NCBI RefSeq assembly: GCF_018129005.1 | Contig: NZ_JAAEDL010000006.1 | Location: forward strand, 164,791-228,790 | Length of the DNA stretch: 64,000 bases | Direction of reading: 5' to 3' | Origin: Neoroseomonas eburnea | GTDB taxonomy: Bacteria; Pseudomonadota; Alphaproteobacteria; Acetobacterales; Acetobacteraceae | In this document: one piece after another, positions 1 through 8,389 of the stretch | How positions within the stretch are numbered: the first letter of the stretch is position 1 | How the letters are laid out: each line of letters begins with the position of its first letter | The notes under the pieces: model-generated | Database searches by the model: none | What the model was told of the DNA's origin: nothing | The model's input: only the letters and a program-made list of their open reading frames with translations | Made by a program: the position numbers and the translations under genes

Positions 1-308
1 GCGACCACGCCCGCCGCGCCGTCGAAATTGCCGCCGTGCCGCACGCTGTCGAAGTGGGAGCCGAGCAGCACGCGGGGCGCCGACCGGCCCGCGCCCGGCC
101 AGGTGAGGTAGAGGTTGCATGCGGCATCGCGCGCGACCTGGAGGCCGAGGCGCCCGGCCTCCACGACGGCGAGCGCATGGGCGGCGTTCTCACGCTCGTC
201 GAAGGCGTGGCGCGTGATGCCGGGTGGATCGGCGCCGATCGCCGCCAGGCGGTCGAGCAGGGCGGCGACGCGCGGCTGCTCCTCCGCCACGGCGGCGGCC
301 AGCGTCAC
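1..308 (-). CDS. Zn-dependent M20-family amidase (hydantoinase/carbamoylase type), 5' part
   Basis: This is the N-terminal 102 codons of a metallo-amidase that runs off the left edge. It starts at a GTG whose last two bases begin the TGA of the CoA-transferase gene (GTGA overlap), so the two are probably co-transcribed. The clearest sign is the segment around residues 83-101, which has the GSHFDS and GGNFDGAAGV motifs of N-carbamoyl-amino-acid hydrolases, ureidoglycolate hydrolases and allantoate amidohydrolases. H85 and D96 are the expected zinc ligands. Such enzymes hydrolyse N-carbamoyl or amide bonds in the cytoplasm. The exact substrate cannot be told from this fragment. The hydantoinase-type genes near 10.6-14.3 kb make a carbamoyl-amino-acid substrate plausible, but that is inference. 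Confidence 0.85.
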   Translation of the reverse strand, partial: MTLAAAVAEEQPRVAALLDRLAAIGADPPGITRHAFDERENAAHALAVVEAGRLGLQVARDAACNLYLTWPGAGRSAPRVLLGSHFDSVRHGGNFDGAAGVV

Positions 309-1420
309 GCGCCGATCTCCGCCAGGATCTCGGCCGTGTGCTCGCCGAGGCCGGGGGCGATCGCGTCCCAATGGCCGAGGCCCGGCAGCATCGGCAGCGG
401 CACCTCGCCGAGCTGCGGCTGCTTGATACGCGAGGCGGCGCCGTAGGCGACGACATGCTCGTTCGCCAGCCAGTCGAGCGGCGTATTGACGCGATCCGCA
501 AGCAGGCGCGCACCCTGCAGGCGCTGCACCCAATCCGCCGAGGACCGCTTCGCTAAGGCGGCGCGGACGATGGCGTAGAGCGCGTCCCGGTTCTCCCAGC
601 GCCGCGCGAAATCGGCGAAGCGCGGGTCGCGCGCCGTCTCCTGGATCTCGAGCACCTCGCAGATGGCGAGCCATTCGGCCTCGCGCACCAGCGTGATCAT
701 CACCCAGGCGCCGTCCGCGGCCTGGTAGGCGCCGGCGGGCACGTTGGGCGGCGCGGCGGCCTTGCCCTGCATGCCCCATTCGCCGATCTGGTGCGTCAGC
801 AGGTTCGACGTCGCCGCCATCAGCGACATGTCGATGACGCGGCGGCGCGGCGCGGTGTCCTGCGCGCGCGCGGCGAGCGCCACCTGCACGGCGGAGAAGG
901 CGTAGATGCCCGTCGCCATGTCGGCGACGAAGGGGCTCGCCTTGTGCGGCGCGCCGTCGGCGCCGGCATTCAGTGCGACGAAGCCGGAGAAGGCCTGCGC
1001 GACGGAATCCGTGCAGGGACGTTCCGCATAGGGGCCGGTCTGGCCGAAGCCGGAGATCGACAGGCAGACCGCATCCGCCTTCGCATTCTCGGGCCCGAGG
1101 CCGATGCGCGCGGCGACACCGGGACGGAAGGCCTCGATCAGCACGTCGGCGCGGGCGGCCAGCGCGGCGGCGGCGCGCTTGCCGTCCTCGGATTTCAGGT
1201 CGAGCACGACGCTGCGCTTGCCGCGGTTGAAGCACACGGTCATCACCGAGACCTTGTCCTTCGCGGTGCCGAGGCCGCGCGACCAGTCGCCTTCCGCCGG
1301 TTCCAGCTTGATGACATCCGCGCCGCAGGCGGCGAGCATCATGCCGCAATAAGGGCCGGCGATGCCCTGTCCGGCATCCAGCACGCGAAGGCCCCTGTAG
1401 GGCCGCATCGCCTCGTCCAT
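305..1420 (-). CDS. CaiB/BaiF-type CoA transferase
   Basis: A 371-residue class III CoA transferase, which moves CoA between carboxylic acids in the cytoplasm. The N-terminus carries the typical VLD...AGPYCGMMLA..GADVIKLE block (residues 13-40), followed by NRGKRSVVLDLK (65-76). D138, in the segment CTDSVAQAFSG, aligns with the catalytic aspartate of formyl-CoA transferase. The ATG at 1420 was chosen because AAGGAGG lies just upstream and because the family motif starts about ten residues later. A longer in-frame start exists upstream but adds non-family sequence. The gene overlaps the following amidase by 4 bp and is divergent from a Bug-type binding protein. Activation of an imported carboxylate is a reasonable guess; the acid is unknown. 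Confidence 0.9.
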   Translation of the reverse strand: MDEAMRPYRGLRVLDAGQGIAGPYCGMMLAACGADVIKLEPAEGDWSRGLGTAKDKVSVMTVCFNRGKRSVVLDLKSEDGKRAAAALAARADVLIEAFRPGVAARIGLGPENAKADAVCLSISGFGQTGPYAERPCTDSVAQAFSGFVALNAGADGAPHKASPFVADMATGIYAFSAVQVALAARAQDTAPRRRVIDMSLMAATSNLLTHQIGEWGMQGKAAAPPNVPAGAYQAADGAWVMITLVREAEWLAICEVLEIQETARDPRFADFARRWENRDALYAIVRAALAKRSSADWVQRLQGARLLADRVNTPLDWLANEHVVAYGAASRIKQPQLGEVPLPMLPGLGHWDAIAPGLGEHTAEILAEIGA

Positions 1421-1490
1421 CGCATTTCCTCCTTGGCGGACCGGGCCTATCCTGACGCGAAGCGACAAGATGGGAAGAGGATCTCCGAGA

Positions 1491-2456
1491 ATGTGGACGA
1501 CACGACGCGCGGCGCTGGCCGCGACAATGCTGCCGATGGCCGCGCATGCCCAGGCGCCGTCCTGGCCCACCCGTCCGGTGCGCTTCATCGTGCCCTATCC
1601 GCCCGGCGGACCGACCGACATCATGGGGCGGATCGTCGCGCAGGCGGTGCAGGGGCCGCTCGGCCAGCCCTTCGTGGTGGAGAACCGCGCCGGGGCCAAC
1701 GGCATCATCGGCAGCGAGCAGGTGGCGCGCGCCGCGCCCGACGGAGCCACCTTCCTGGTCAATGCCTCCGCCCACACCATCGTGCCGCATCTGACGCGGC
1801 AGATGCCCTTTGACGTCATCAACGACTTCCTGCCGGTGACGAACATCGCCGCGGTGCCGCTGATGGTGGTGGTGAATCCGTCGCTGCCGGTGCGTTCGAT
1901 CGCGGAGCTGATCGCCTATGCGAAGGCGAATCCCGGGCGGCTGGCCTATGCATCGTCGTCGCAGGGCGGGGCGCCGCACCTGGCGGCCGAGCTGTTCAAG
2001 CTGATGGCCGGCGTGGACATGACGCACGTGCCCTATCGCGGCAGCGGGCCGGCGGTGCAGGACATGATCGCCGGCACGGTGCAGGTGATGATCGATTCCA
2101 TGCCGAGTAGCGCCGGCGCGGTCCGCGACGGGCGGCTGCGGGCACTTGCCGTCACCACGCCGGCGCGGGTGCCGGCCTTCCCCGACCTGCCGACGGTCGC
2201 CGAGGCCGGCCTGCCCGGCTACGAGATCGCCACCTGGTACGGCATCTGGGCGCCGCGCGGCACGCCGCAGCCGATCGTGGACCGTTTGCAGCAGGCGACG
2301 GCGGCGGCGGTGGCGACGCCGGAGGTGCGTGCGCGGCTCGATGCGCTGGGCGCGCAGCCGGTGGCCGATACGCCCGCCGCGTTTGCGCGCTTCGTCAGGT
2401 CGGAATACGAGCGTTGGGGCAGGCTGGTGCATGACGCCAGCATCAGGATGGACTGA
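1491..2456 (+). CDS. Bug-family periplasmic solute-binding protein
   Basis: About 321 residues. The start chosen gives a short signal peptide (TTRRAALAATMLPMAAHAQ, cleavage after AHAQ). It is followed by the Bug/TctC hallmark WPTRPVRFIVPYPPGG, PTDI and later PFVVENRAGANG. Bug proteins are periplasmic binding proteins of tripartite tricarboxylate transporters and bind carboxylates or small amides. No tctA/tctB membrane genes lie in the window, which is common for this greatly expanded family in beta- and alphaproteobacteria. An alternative ATG at 1470 adds seven residues; GGAAGAGG upstream of 1491 favours the shorter form. The gene is divergent from the CoA-transferase pair and directly followed by an oxidoreductase. 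Confidence 0.92.
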   Translation: MWTTRRAALAATMLPMAAHAQAPSWPTRPVRFIVPYPPGGPTDIMGRIVAQAVQGPLGQPFVVENRAGANGIIGSEQVARAAPDGATFLVNASAHTIVPHLTRQMPFDVINDFLPVTNIAAVPLMVVVNPSLPVRSIAELIAYAKANPGRLAYASSSQGGAPHLAAELFKLMAGVDMTHVPYRGSGPAVQDMIAGTVQVMIDSMPSSAGAVRDGRLRALAVTTPARVPAFPDLPTVAEAGLPGYEIATWYGIWAPRGTPQPIVDRLQQATAAAVATPEVRARLDALGAQPVADTPAAFARFVRSEYERWGRLVHDASIRMD

Positions 2457-2459
2457 ACG

Positions 2460-3452
2460 ATGCGCGCGCTTGTCTGCGAATCCTGGCGTCCCTTCGACGA
2501 ACTCGAACTGAAGGAGGTCGCGCCGCCGCCCATGCGACCGCGCGGCGTGCGCATCCGCGTTGAGGCCGCGGGCGTATCCTTCGCCACGCAGCTCGTGGTG
2601 GAGGGCAAGTATCAGCGCAAGCCGCCATTGCCCTTCACCCCGGGCACCGAGGTGGTCGGCACCATCATCGAGGCCGCGCCCGACGCCGAGGCCCCGCCGC
2701 CCGGCACCCGCGTCTTCGCCGTGCTCGACTGGGGCGGCCTGGCGGAGGAGGCGATCGCCGACGACATCCATGTCATCCCGATCCCGGAGGGGCTGCCGGC
2801 GGATCCGGCGGTGGCCTTCCCGATCTCCTACCCCACCGCCGGCGCCGGCCTGCTGTGGCGCGCGCGGATCGCACCCGGCGACTGGGTGCTGGTGCACGGC
2901 GCCGCGGGCGGCGTGGGCCTGGCGGGGGTGGAGATCGCGCATGCCATGGGCGCACGGGTGATCGCGCGGGCGGGTGCGACCAAGCACGCGCTGCTCGCGG
3001 CGCGCGGGGCGGAGGTGGTGCTCGACAGCGCGGCACCCTTCCGCGACGCGGTGCGCGCGGCGACGGGCGGGCAGGGGGTGGCCTGCGTGCTCGACACCAT
3101 CGGCGGCGACGCCTTCGACGATTCGCTGCGCTGCCTCGGCGATGGCGGGATGCTGGTGGTGATCGGCTTCGCCGGCGGCGGCATTCCGACCGTCGCGGCG
3201 AATATCCTGCTGCTGAAGAACATCGCCGTGGCCGGGGTGAACTGGGGGACCTATGTCGGCTGGTCACCGGGCGACAATCGCCGGCTGCACGCGCCGCGCG
3301 CGCGGGAGCTGTGGGGCAAGCTGATGGGCTGGTGGCAGGAGGGGAAGCTGAAGCCCGAGGTGCACGCTTCCTTTCCGCTCGGGCAGTTCCGCGAGGCGAT
3401 GGCGGAGGTGCGGGCGCGGCGCAGCGCGGGACGGGTGGTGTTGAAGCCGTGA
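2460..3452 (+). CDS. Zinc-type/quinone-reductase-like MDR oxidoreductase
   Basis: A 330-residue medium-chain dehydrogenase/reductase of the NADPH:quinone oxidoreductase group. An N-terminal GroES-like fold (VEAAGVSF, FTPGTEVVG) is followed by a Rossmann domain with HGAAGGVG at residues 146-153, the NADPH-binding loop. The zinc-ligand cysteines of alcohol dehydrogenases are absent, so this is probably a zinc-free quinone or enone reductase. The ATG is three bases after the stop of the upstream Bug gene, so the two are very likely co-transcribed. Two strong hairpins follow the stop, consistent with an operon end. The substrate is unknown. Confidence 0.88.
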   Translation: MRALVCESWRPFDELELKEVAPPPMRPRGVRIRVEAAGVSFATQLVVEGKYQRKPPLPFTPGTEVVGTIIEAAPDAEAPPPGTRVFAVLDWGGLAEEAIADDIHVIPIPEGLPADPAVAFPISYPTAGAGLLWRARIAPGDWVLVHGAAGGVGLAGVEIAHAMGARVIARAGATKHALLAARGAEVVLDSAAPFRDAVRAATGGQGVACVLDTIGGDAFDDSLRCLGDGGMLVVIGFAGGGIPTVAANILLLKNIAVAGVNWGTYVGWSPGDNRRLHAPRARELWGKLMGWWQEGKLKPEVHASFPLGQFREAMAEVRARRSAGRVVLKP

Positions 3453-3468
3453 GGAGGAGGAAGAAGTC

Positions 3469-3595
3469 GCGGGGGAGGGGAACCTCCCCCGCCCCCCCTC
3501 CCTTCTTTGTCTATTTGGCACCGGCCTTGGCTGTCAGTTCCCAAAGGTCAAAGAAGGTTGAGGGGGCGCGGGGGAGAAGTTCTCTTCTCCCCCGC
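3469..3595 (+). terminator. Two G/C-rich hairpins after the oxidoreductase gene
   Basis: Two perfect inverted repeats lie in the 154-bp gap. The first is GCGGGGGAGG at 3469-3478 with its complement at 3483-3492 and loop GGAA. The second is a 12-bp stem at 3568-3579 and 3584-3595 with loop TTCT. The two stems share the core GCGGGGGAG. No clear T-run follows either one, so termination is inferred from the structure only. Confidence 0.55.
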
Positions 3596-3606
3596 ATCCT
3601 GGCCGC

Positions 3607-4992
3607 ATGAGCGACCACCGCGGCATCGCGCTGATCGTCGCCTCCGCGCTCTTCATGCAGAATCTGGACAGCGCGGTGCTGGCGACGGCGCTGCCGGCCA
3701 TGGCGCGCGACCTGAACGAGGACCCGGCGCGGCTCGGCGCGGCCATCACCTCCTACCTGGTGGCGCTGACCGTCTTCATCCCCTTCTCCTCCTGGATCGC
3801 GGACCGCTTCGGCGCGAAGCGGATCTTCATGTCCGCGATCCTGGTCTTCGTCGGCGCATCGGCCCTGTGCGGCCAGTCGCAGGGGCTTGGCGAGCTGATC
3901 GCCTTCCGCGTCCTGCAGGGATTCGGCGGGGCGATGATGGTGCCGGTCGGGCGGCTGCTGCTGCTGCGCGGCGTGGCGAAGAAGGACATGCTCTCGGCCA
4001 TGGCCTGGCTGACCATGCCGGCGCTGCTGGGGCCGGTGACGGGACCGCCGCTCGGCGGCGTGCTGACGGATCTGTGGTCCTGGCGCGCGGTGTTCTGGAT
4101 CAACGTGCCGATCGGGCTGCTCGGCTTCCTGCTGGTGGCGTGGAAGATCCCGCATGTGCCGCCTGCAAGGCCCGGGCCGCCGGACCTGGTGGGTCTCGCG
4201 CTGACCGGCGGCGCGCTCGCCCTGGTCATGTTCGCGCTGGAGACGGTGGGTCGGCATGTCGTGCCGGCACCGCTCACCTGGGGCGCGCTGCTGCTCGGCC
4301 TGCTGGCGGGCGTGCTCGCCATCCGGCATTGCCGGCGGGTGGCGCGGCCGGCGGTGGATCTCTCGCTCTTCTCCATCGCGACCTTCCGCGACCCGGCGGT
4401 GGCCGGCAGCCTGTTCCGCACCGGTGCAGGCGCGGTGCCGTTCCTGATCCCGGTCATGCTCCAGATCGGCTTCGGCATGAGCGCCTCCCAGAGCGGCTTC
4501 GTCTCCTTCGCCACGGCGCTCGGCGCCTTCGCGATGAAGCCGCTGGTGCGGCCGCTGCTGAAGCGGACCGGGTTCCGCGCGACGTTGATGGTCAATGGCG
4601 TGGTCGCGGCGGCCGGCATCGCGGCGCTGGCGCTGGTGACGCCGGCCTGGCCGTCGCTCGCGATCTTCCTGCTGCTGGCGGCCGGGGGCCTGGCGCGCAG
4701 CCTGCAGTTCACCTCGCTCAATACGCTGGCCTTCGCCGACGTGCCGACCGAACGGATGTCGGCGGCGACGGCGCTGTACGGGACCTTGCAGCAGCTCACG
4801 CCGGCGCTGGGGGTGGTGCTGGCGACGGCGTCGCTCGAAATGTCGCTTGCGCTGGCGGGGCGCAGCGCGCTCGTGGCCGTGGATTTCTCCTGGGGCTTCG
4901 TCGTCGCGGCACTGGTGGTGCTGGCGTCCGTGCCGTTGCATGCGCGGCTGCCGGCCGACGCGGGCGAGGAAGTGTCGGGGCATCGGCGGTAG
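3607..4992 (+). CDS. MFS drug/proton antiporter, DHA2 (EmrB/QacA-like) family
   Basis: A 461-residue inner-membrane protein made almost entirely of hydrophobic helices. The first helix carries the LDSAVLATALPAMARDL pattern that is typical of DHA2 exporters (LD..IVN.ALP). The loop between helices 2 and 3 has the MFS signature DRFGAKR. WINVPIG in the middle of the protein is another DHA2 hallmark. The length fits a 14-helix transporter of the EmrB type. No membrane-fusion partner (EmrA) is adjacent. It is convergent with the liv operon, and the two share a hairpin near 5.09 kb. The substrate is unknown. Confidence 0.9.
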   Translation: MSDHRGIALIVASALFMQNLDSAVLATALPAMARDLNEDPARLGAAITSYLVALTVFIPFSSWIADRFGAKRIFMSAILVFVGASALCGQSQGLGELIAFRVLQGFGGAMMVPVGRLLLLRGVAKKDMLSAMAWLTMPALLGPVTGPPLGGVLTDLWSWRAVFWINVPIGLLGFLLVAWKIPHVPPARPGPPDLVGLALTGGALALVMFALETVGRHVVPAPLTWGALLLGLLAGVLAIRHCRRVARPAVDLSLFSIATFRDPAVAGSLFRTGAGAVPFLIPVMLQIGFGMSASQSGFVSFATALGAFAMKPLVRPLLKRTGFRATLMVNGVVAAAGIAALALVTPAWPSLAIFLLLAAGGLARSLQFTSLNTLAFADVPTERMSAATALYGTLQQLTPALGVVLATASLEMSLALAGRSALVAVDFSWGFVVAALVVLASVPLHARLPADAGEEVSGHRR

Positions 4993-5077
4993 CGCGGCTG
5001 GGAGGGCGCGCGCCGCCGCGCACCCCGCCCGCCGAGGGCGCTTGGAAGCCGTGGCGTCGGGCGGCTTTCGGCCCTGG

Positions 5078-5106
5078 GCAGGGAGAACGGCGGCCCCGCT
5101 CCCTGC
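5078..5106. terminator. Hairpin between convergent exporter and liv genes
   Basis: The inverted repeat GCAGGGAG (5078-5085) and CTCCCTGC (5099-5106) has a 13-nt loop. It lies just beyond livF and 86 bp after the exporter, between convergent genes, and could serve both strands. There is no clear T-run. Confidence 0.4.
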
Positions 5107-5112
5107 TGCGCG

Positions 5113-5889
5113 TCAGAACAATTCCATCAGCCGCGCATGGTCGTCGAGGTCGCTCGGCGCGCCATCGAAGATGAACTTGCCGGAGCGCATCACCAGCACG
5201 CGATCGGAGACGGCGAAGGCTTCGCGTACGTTCTGCTCCACCAGAAGGATCGCCATGCCGCGGGTGTCGCGCAGCGCCGCGATCGGCCGGATCAGGTCCT
5301 GGAACAGCTTCGGTGCGAGGCCGATCGAGGGCTCGTCCAGCAGCAGTGCCCGCGGGCGCGTCAGCAGCGCACGGCCGATCGAGACCATCTGCTGCTGCCC
5401 GCCGGAGAGCGTACCGGCGCGCCGCGTGCGGAATTCCTTGATGCGCGGCAGCACCTCGAGGACTTCCTCGACGCGTTCGCGCTGGCCCGATTTCGGCACT
5501 CCGGCCGACCACAGGGCGAGCCCGAAGATCTCCTCCACCGTCAGGTCGGGGAAAACCCCGCGGCCTTCCGGCACCAGGGCCACGCCCGCCGCGCCGAGAG
5601 CCGCCGGCGTGTGCTGCGCCGGCACTTCCCCGAACACCTTCATGCTGCCGGCCGAAGGCCGGTGCAGGCCGAAGAGCACCCGCAGCAGCGTGGATTTGCC
5701 GGCGCCGTTGTGGCCGATGAGGCAGAGGATCTCGCCGGCGTTCAGAGTCAGCGAGACGTCCTGCAGCACTTCCCGCCCGCCATAGCCGGCGGAGAGGCCG
5801 AGGGCCTTGATCGCCGGCGCGGGGTCCTCGCGGCGAGGCGGCGCCGCGCCGCCAGGCCCTTCGGTGCTCCGTCGATTGGAAAGGCTCAT
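5113..5889 (-). CDS. livF: Branched-chain amino-acid-type ABC transporter ATPase (LivF)
   Basis: A 258-residue ABC ATPase of the HAAT family. Walker A is GHNGAGKST (59-67), the signature is LSGGQQQM and Walker B is ALLLDEPSIGLAP. The motif SIGLAP after Walker B is typical of LivF rather than LivG. A roughly 25-residue proline/arginine-rich N-terminal extension precedes the ATPase domain. The gene is last in a tightly packed minus-strand operon (binding protein, livH, livM, livG, livF) and overlaps livG by 4 bp. With LivG it forms the cytoplasmic ATPase pair. HAAT systems also import urea, amides or aromatic acids, so the substrate is not fixed. Confidence 0.93.
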   Translation of the reverse strand: MSLSNRRSTEGPGGAAPPRREDPAPAIKALGLSAGYGGREVLQDVSLTLNAGEILCLIGHNGAGKSTLLRVLFGLHRPSAGSMKVFGEVPAQHTPAALGAAGVALVPEGRGVFPDLTVEEIFGLALWSAGVPKSGQRERVEEVLEVLPRIKEFRTRRAGTLSGGQQQMVSIGRALLTRPRALLLDEPSIGLAPKLFQDLIRPIAALRDTRGMAILLVEQNVREAFAVSDRVLVMRSGKFIFDGAPSDLDDHARLMELF

Positions 5890-6644
5890 GCGGCCTCCTG
5901 CGGCCGGTCGCCGAAATAGATGGCGGCGAGTGCGGGGTCCTTGAGAATGGTCCCGGGGTCACCCTCGGCGAGGACGCGGCCCTGGTCGAGGAAAGCGATG
6001 CGGTTGGACAGTTCCACCACCACGTCGAGATTGTGCTCTATCAGGCAGATGGCGACGCCGCGCGCCTGCGCGTTCTTCAGCAATTCGCCGAAGCGGAGGC
6101 GCGAGGCGAGGTCGAGGCCGGAGGCGGGTTCGTCGAGCAGCCAGATATCGGCCTCGGCGGCGAGGATGCGCGCCATCGAGAGGAATTTCCGTTCGGCATA
6201 GGCGAGGTCGACGGCGCGGGCATCGGCGAGCGCCGCCAGGCCCGTGGCTTCCAGCGCGGCCTCTGCGCGTTCCTGCCGGCGCAGGCGGGCGCGGCTGCCG
6301 CCCGGTTGCCAGAACCAGGACGCCGTCTCGGTCGCCGCGAACACGTTCTCCCGCACCGTCATGTGGGTGAAGAGGCGGAGATCCTGGAAGGAACGCGCGA
6401 CGCCGAGCCGTGCCACCTGCCACGGCTTCAGCCCCATGATCGGCCTGCCGCGGATCTGTGCCGTGCCGGAATCCGCGCGCAGGTTGCCGGTGATGAGGTT
6501 GAAGGTCGTCGTCTTGCCGGCGCCGTTCGGCCCGACCAGCGCCGTCACCTGGCCCGCGTAGAGGGAGAGCGACACGCCCGCCACCGCCTGCAGCCCGCCG
6601 AAGGCGCGCGCGAGGTTCTCGGATCTCAGCAGCACCTCGTTCAT
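5886..6644 (-). CDS. livG: Branched-chain amino-acid-type ABC transporter ATPase (LivG)
   Basis: About 252 residues. Walker A is GPNGAGKTT (38-46), QDLRLFTHMTVRENV follows the Q-loop, and Walker B is IWLLDEPASGLDL. The ABC signature, normally LSYGQQR or similar, reads LAYAERKFLSMARIL here. The glycine is absent, although the downstream MARIL and Walker B are intact. The start at 6644 overlaps the livM stop as ATGA, and the family motif LLRSENLARAFGGLQAV begins at once. It pairs with LivF below the LivH/LivM pore. The signature variation seems to be a subfamily trait rather than damage, because the frame is otherwise intact. Confidence 0.92.
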   Translation of the reverse strand: MNEVLLRSENLARAFGGLQAVAGVSLSLYAGQVTALVGPNGAGKTTTFNLITGNLRADSGTAQIRGRPIMGLKPWQVARLGVARSFQDLRLFTHMTVRENVFAATETASWFWQPGGSRARLRRQERAEAALEATGLAALADARAVDLAYAERKFLSMARILAAEADIWLLDEPASGLDLASRLRFGELLKNAQARGVAICLIEHNLDVVVELSNRIAFLDQGRVLAEGDPGTILKDPALAAIYFGDRPQEAA

Positions 6645-7516
6645 GCCGTGGCCCTCCCCTTGGAGAGGTCGCCGACCAACCCGGCGGGGCGGAAGATCAT
6701 CAGCAGTGTCATGGCGAGGCCGTAGATGATCTGCTGCACCGCGCCGACCTCGGTCGGCGGGATGAAGGGCAGGAAGGCGAGTCCGGCAGGCAGCGACAGC
6801 AGCAGGATGGCGCCGAGCAGCGGCCCCCACAGCGTGCCGGTGCCGCCGATGATGACCATCGCCATGACCAGCACGGACTGGTCCATGGTGAAGCTCTCGA
6901 CATTCACGAAGGACAGGTGCAGCGCGAAGAGCGCGCCGCCGATCCCCGCCCCGGCGCAGGCGAAGGCCACGGCGAGGGTCTTGACCGCGGCGACGTTCTT
7001 GCCGAGCGCCTCGGCCGCACTCTCCGCGTCACGGATGGATTGCAGCGAGCGACCGAAGGCACCGCGCTGGAGGCGGGCGGTCAGGAACAGGATCAGCGCC
7101 AGCGCGACGAGGGCCAGCGGCAGCACATTGACCTCGATGCCGGCGACGGTGGGGCGCGGGATGGCGACCAAACCGCCGATGCCTCCCGTGAGCGGCTTGG
7201 CCTCGGAGAACAGCGTCGTCGCCATCATCTGCAGGCCGAGCGAGGCGGCGACGAAGTATTCCCCCCGCACGCGCAGCGCCGGCAGGGCGAGGCAGAGCGA
7301 CAGCCCGCCCGCCACGATGGCGGCGACCAGGCAGGCCAGCAACGCATCGGGCACCAGCAGCAGCGCCACCTGCGCCCCGGCATAGGCGCCGAGGCCGAAG
7401 AACACCGCATGCGCGACGGAGAAGATCCCGGCGAAGCCGACCACGAAGTTGAGCGTCGCGGCGAGGATTCCGAAGATGGCGACCAGCGTCGCCAGGTTGG
7501 CGGCATATGCGATCAT
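6641..7516 (-). CDS. livM: Branched-chain amino-acid-type ABC transporter permease (LivM)
   Basis: A 291-residue inner-membrane permease with about eight to ten hydrophobic segments. Family features are LNFVVGFAGIFSVAHAVFFGLGAY near the N-terminus and the conserved stretch RGAFGRSLQSIRDAESAAEALG, the cytoplasmic loop that contacts the ATPase. A second block, VIIGGTGTLWGPLLGA, is typical of LivM. The ATG at 7516 overlaps the livH stop (ATGA) and its own stop overlaps the livG start. A longer upstream start would run into livH and lacks family similarity. Confidence 0.92.
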   Translation of the reverse strand: MIAYAANLATLVAIFGILAATLNFVVGFAGIFSVAHAVFFGLGAYAGAQVALLLVPDALLACLVAAIVAGGLSLCLALPALRVRGEYFVAASLGLQMMATTLFSEAKPLTGGIGGLVAIPRPTVAGIEVNVLPLALVALALILFLTARLQRGAFGRSLQSIRDAESAAEALGKNVAAVKTLAVAFACAGAGIGGALFALHLSFVNVESFTMDQSVLVMAMVIIGGTGTLWGPLLGAILLLSLPAGLAFLPFIPPTEVGAVQQIIYGLAMTLLMIFRPAGLVGDLSKGRATA

Positions 7517-8382
7517 CGAGCCTGGGCCACCCCGAAGATGCCGCTCGGGCGGAAGATGATGAAGGCGAAGAGCACGAGGAAGGACACGCCTTCGGCCCAT
7601 TGCGTATCGACGAATTGCAGCGCGACGGATTCCGCGACGCCGAGCATCAGCCCGGCCAGGGCCGCGCCACGCAGCGAGCCGACGCCGCCGACGATGGTCG
7701 CGGCCATCGAGATCAGCATGACGTGGTGCCCCACCGCCTCGTTCAGGCCGGAGGTCATCGCCGTCAGCACCGCCGCCGGCGCCGCCATGGCCGAGCCGAG
7801 TGCGAAGGCCAGCATCGACAGCCGATTGGAGGACAGCCCGTAGGCCCGCAGCAGATCGGGGTTCTGCGCCAGGGCGCGCAGCGCCACGCCCGCATGCGTG
7901 CGCGTGAGGAAGGTCGATAGTGCTGCGAACAGCGCCACCGCGACGCCGACGGCGATCCAGAAGATCGGGGCGAGGAAGACGTCCGGCAGCACCTCATCCG
8001 CACGCGACAGCGGCGTGTCCACCGAGGCGAAGCCGCGGCCCGCAACCATGCCGACCAGGTTCTGCACCACCACCGCGACGCCGAAGGCGGCGACGAAGAC
8101 GGTGAAGAATGAGCCTTCGTGCCGCTGGATCGGTCGATAGACCAGCCGTTCCATGGCCAGGCCGAAGAGCACGGCGACCAGGATTCCGGCCAGCGACCCC
8201 GCCCACCACGGCAGGCCCCCGTTCCAGGCGAAGAGGAACACGTAGCCTGCGAGCGTGAAGGATGTCCCGTGCGCGAAGTGGAAGATGCGGGTGGCGCCGA
8301 ATATCAGCGCGAAGCCCGCGGCGGTCAGCGCATACAGGGCGCCGGTCTGGACGCCCTGCAGCAGGAGCTGGAGGAAGAGCAC
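7513..8382 (-). CDS. livH: Branched-chain amino-acid-type ABC transporter permease (LivH)
   Basis: A 289-residue inner-membrane permease. The N-terminus LLLQGVQTGALYALTAAGFALIFG is characteristic of LivH. The inner loop LRALAQNPDLLRAYGLSSNRL and the block VGGVGSLRGAALAGLMLG match the ATPase-contact and terminal motifs of the family. It is the first membrane gene of the operon, 7 bp downstream of the solute-binding protein gene, and overlaps livM by 4 bp. Confidence 0.92.
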   Translation of the reverse strand: MLFLQLLLQGVQTGALYALTAAGFALIFGATRIFHFAHGTSFTLAGYVFLFAWNGGLPWWAGSLAGILVAVLFGLAMERLVYRPIQRHEGSFFTVFVAAFGVAVVVQNLVGMVAGRGFASVDTPLSRADEVLPDVFLAPIFWIAVGVAVALFAALSTFLTRTHAGVALRALAQNPDLLRAYGLSSNRLSMLAFALGSAMAAPAAVLTAMTSGLNEAVGHHVMLISMAATIVGGVGSLRGAALAGLMLGVAESVALQFVDTQWAEGVSFLVLFAFIIFRPSGIFGVAQAR

Positions 8383-8389
8383 GCCTGGC

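Noticed and set aside
3511..4983. 490-codon minus-strand frame opposite the DHA2 exporter
   Set aside because: His/Arg/Gln-rich antisense translation with no domain; the plus strand has a clear transporter.
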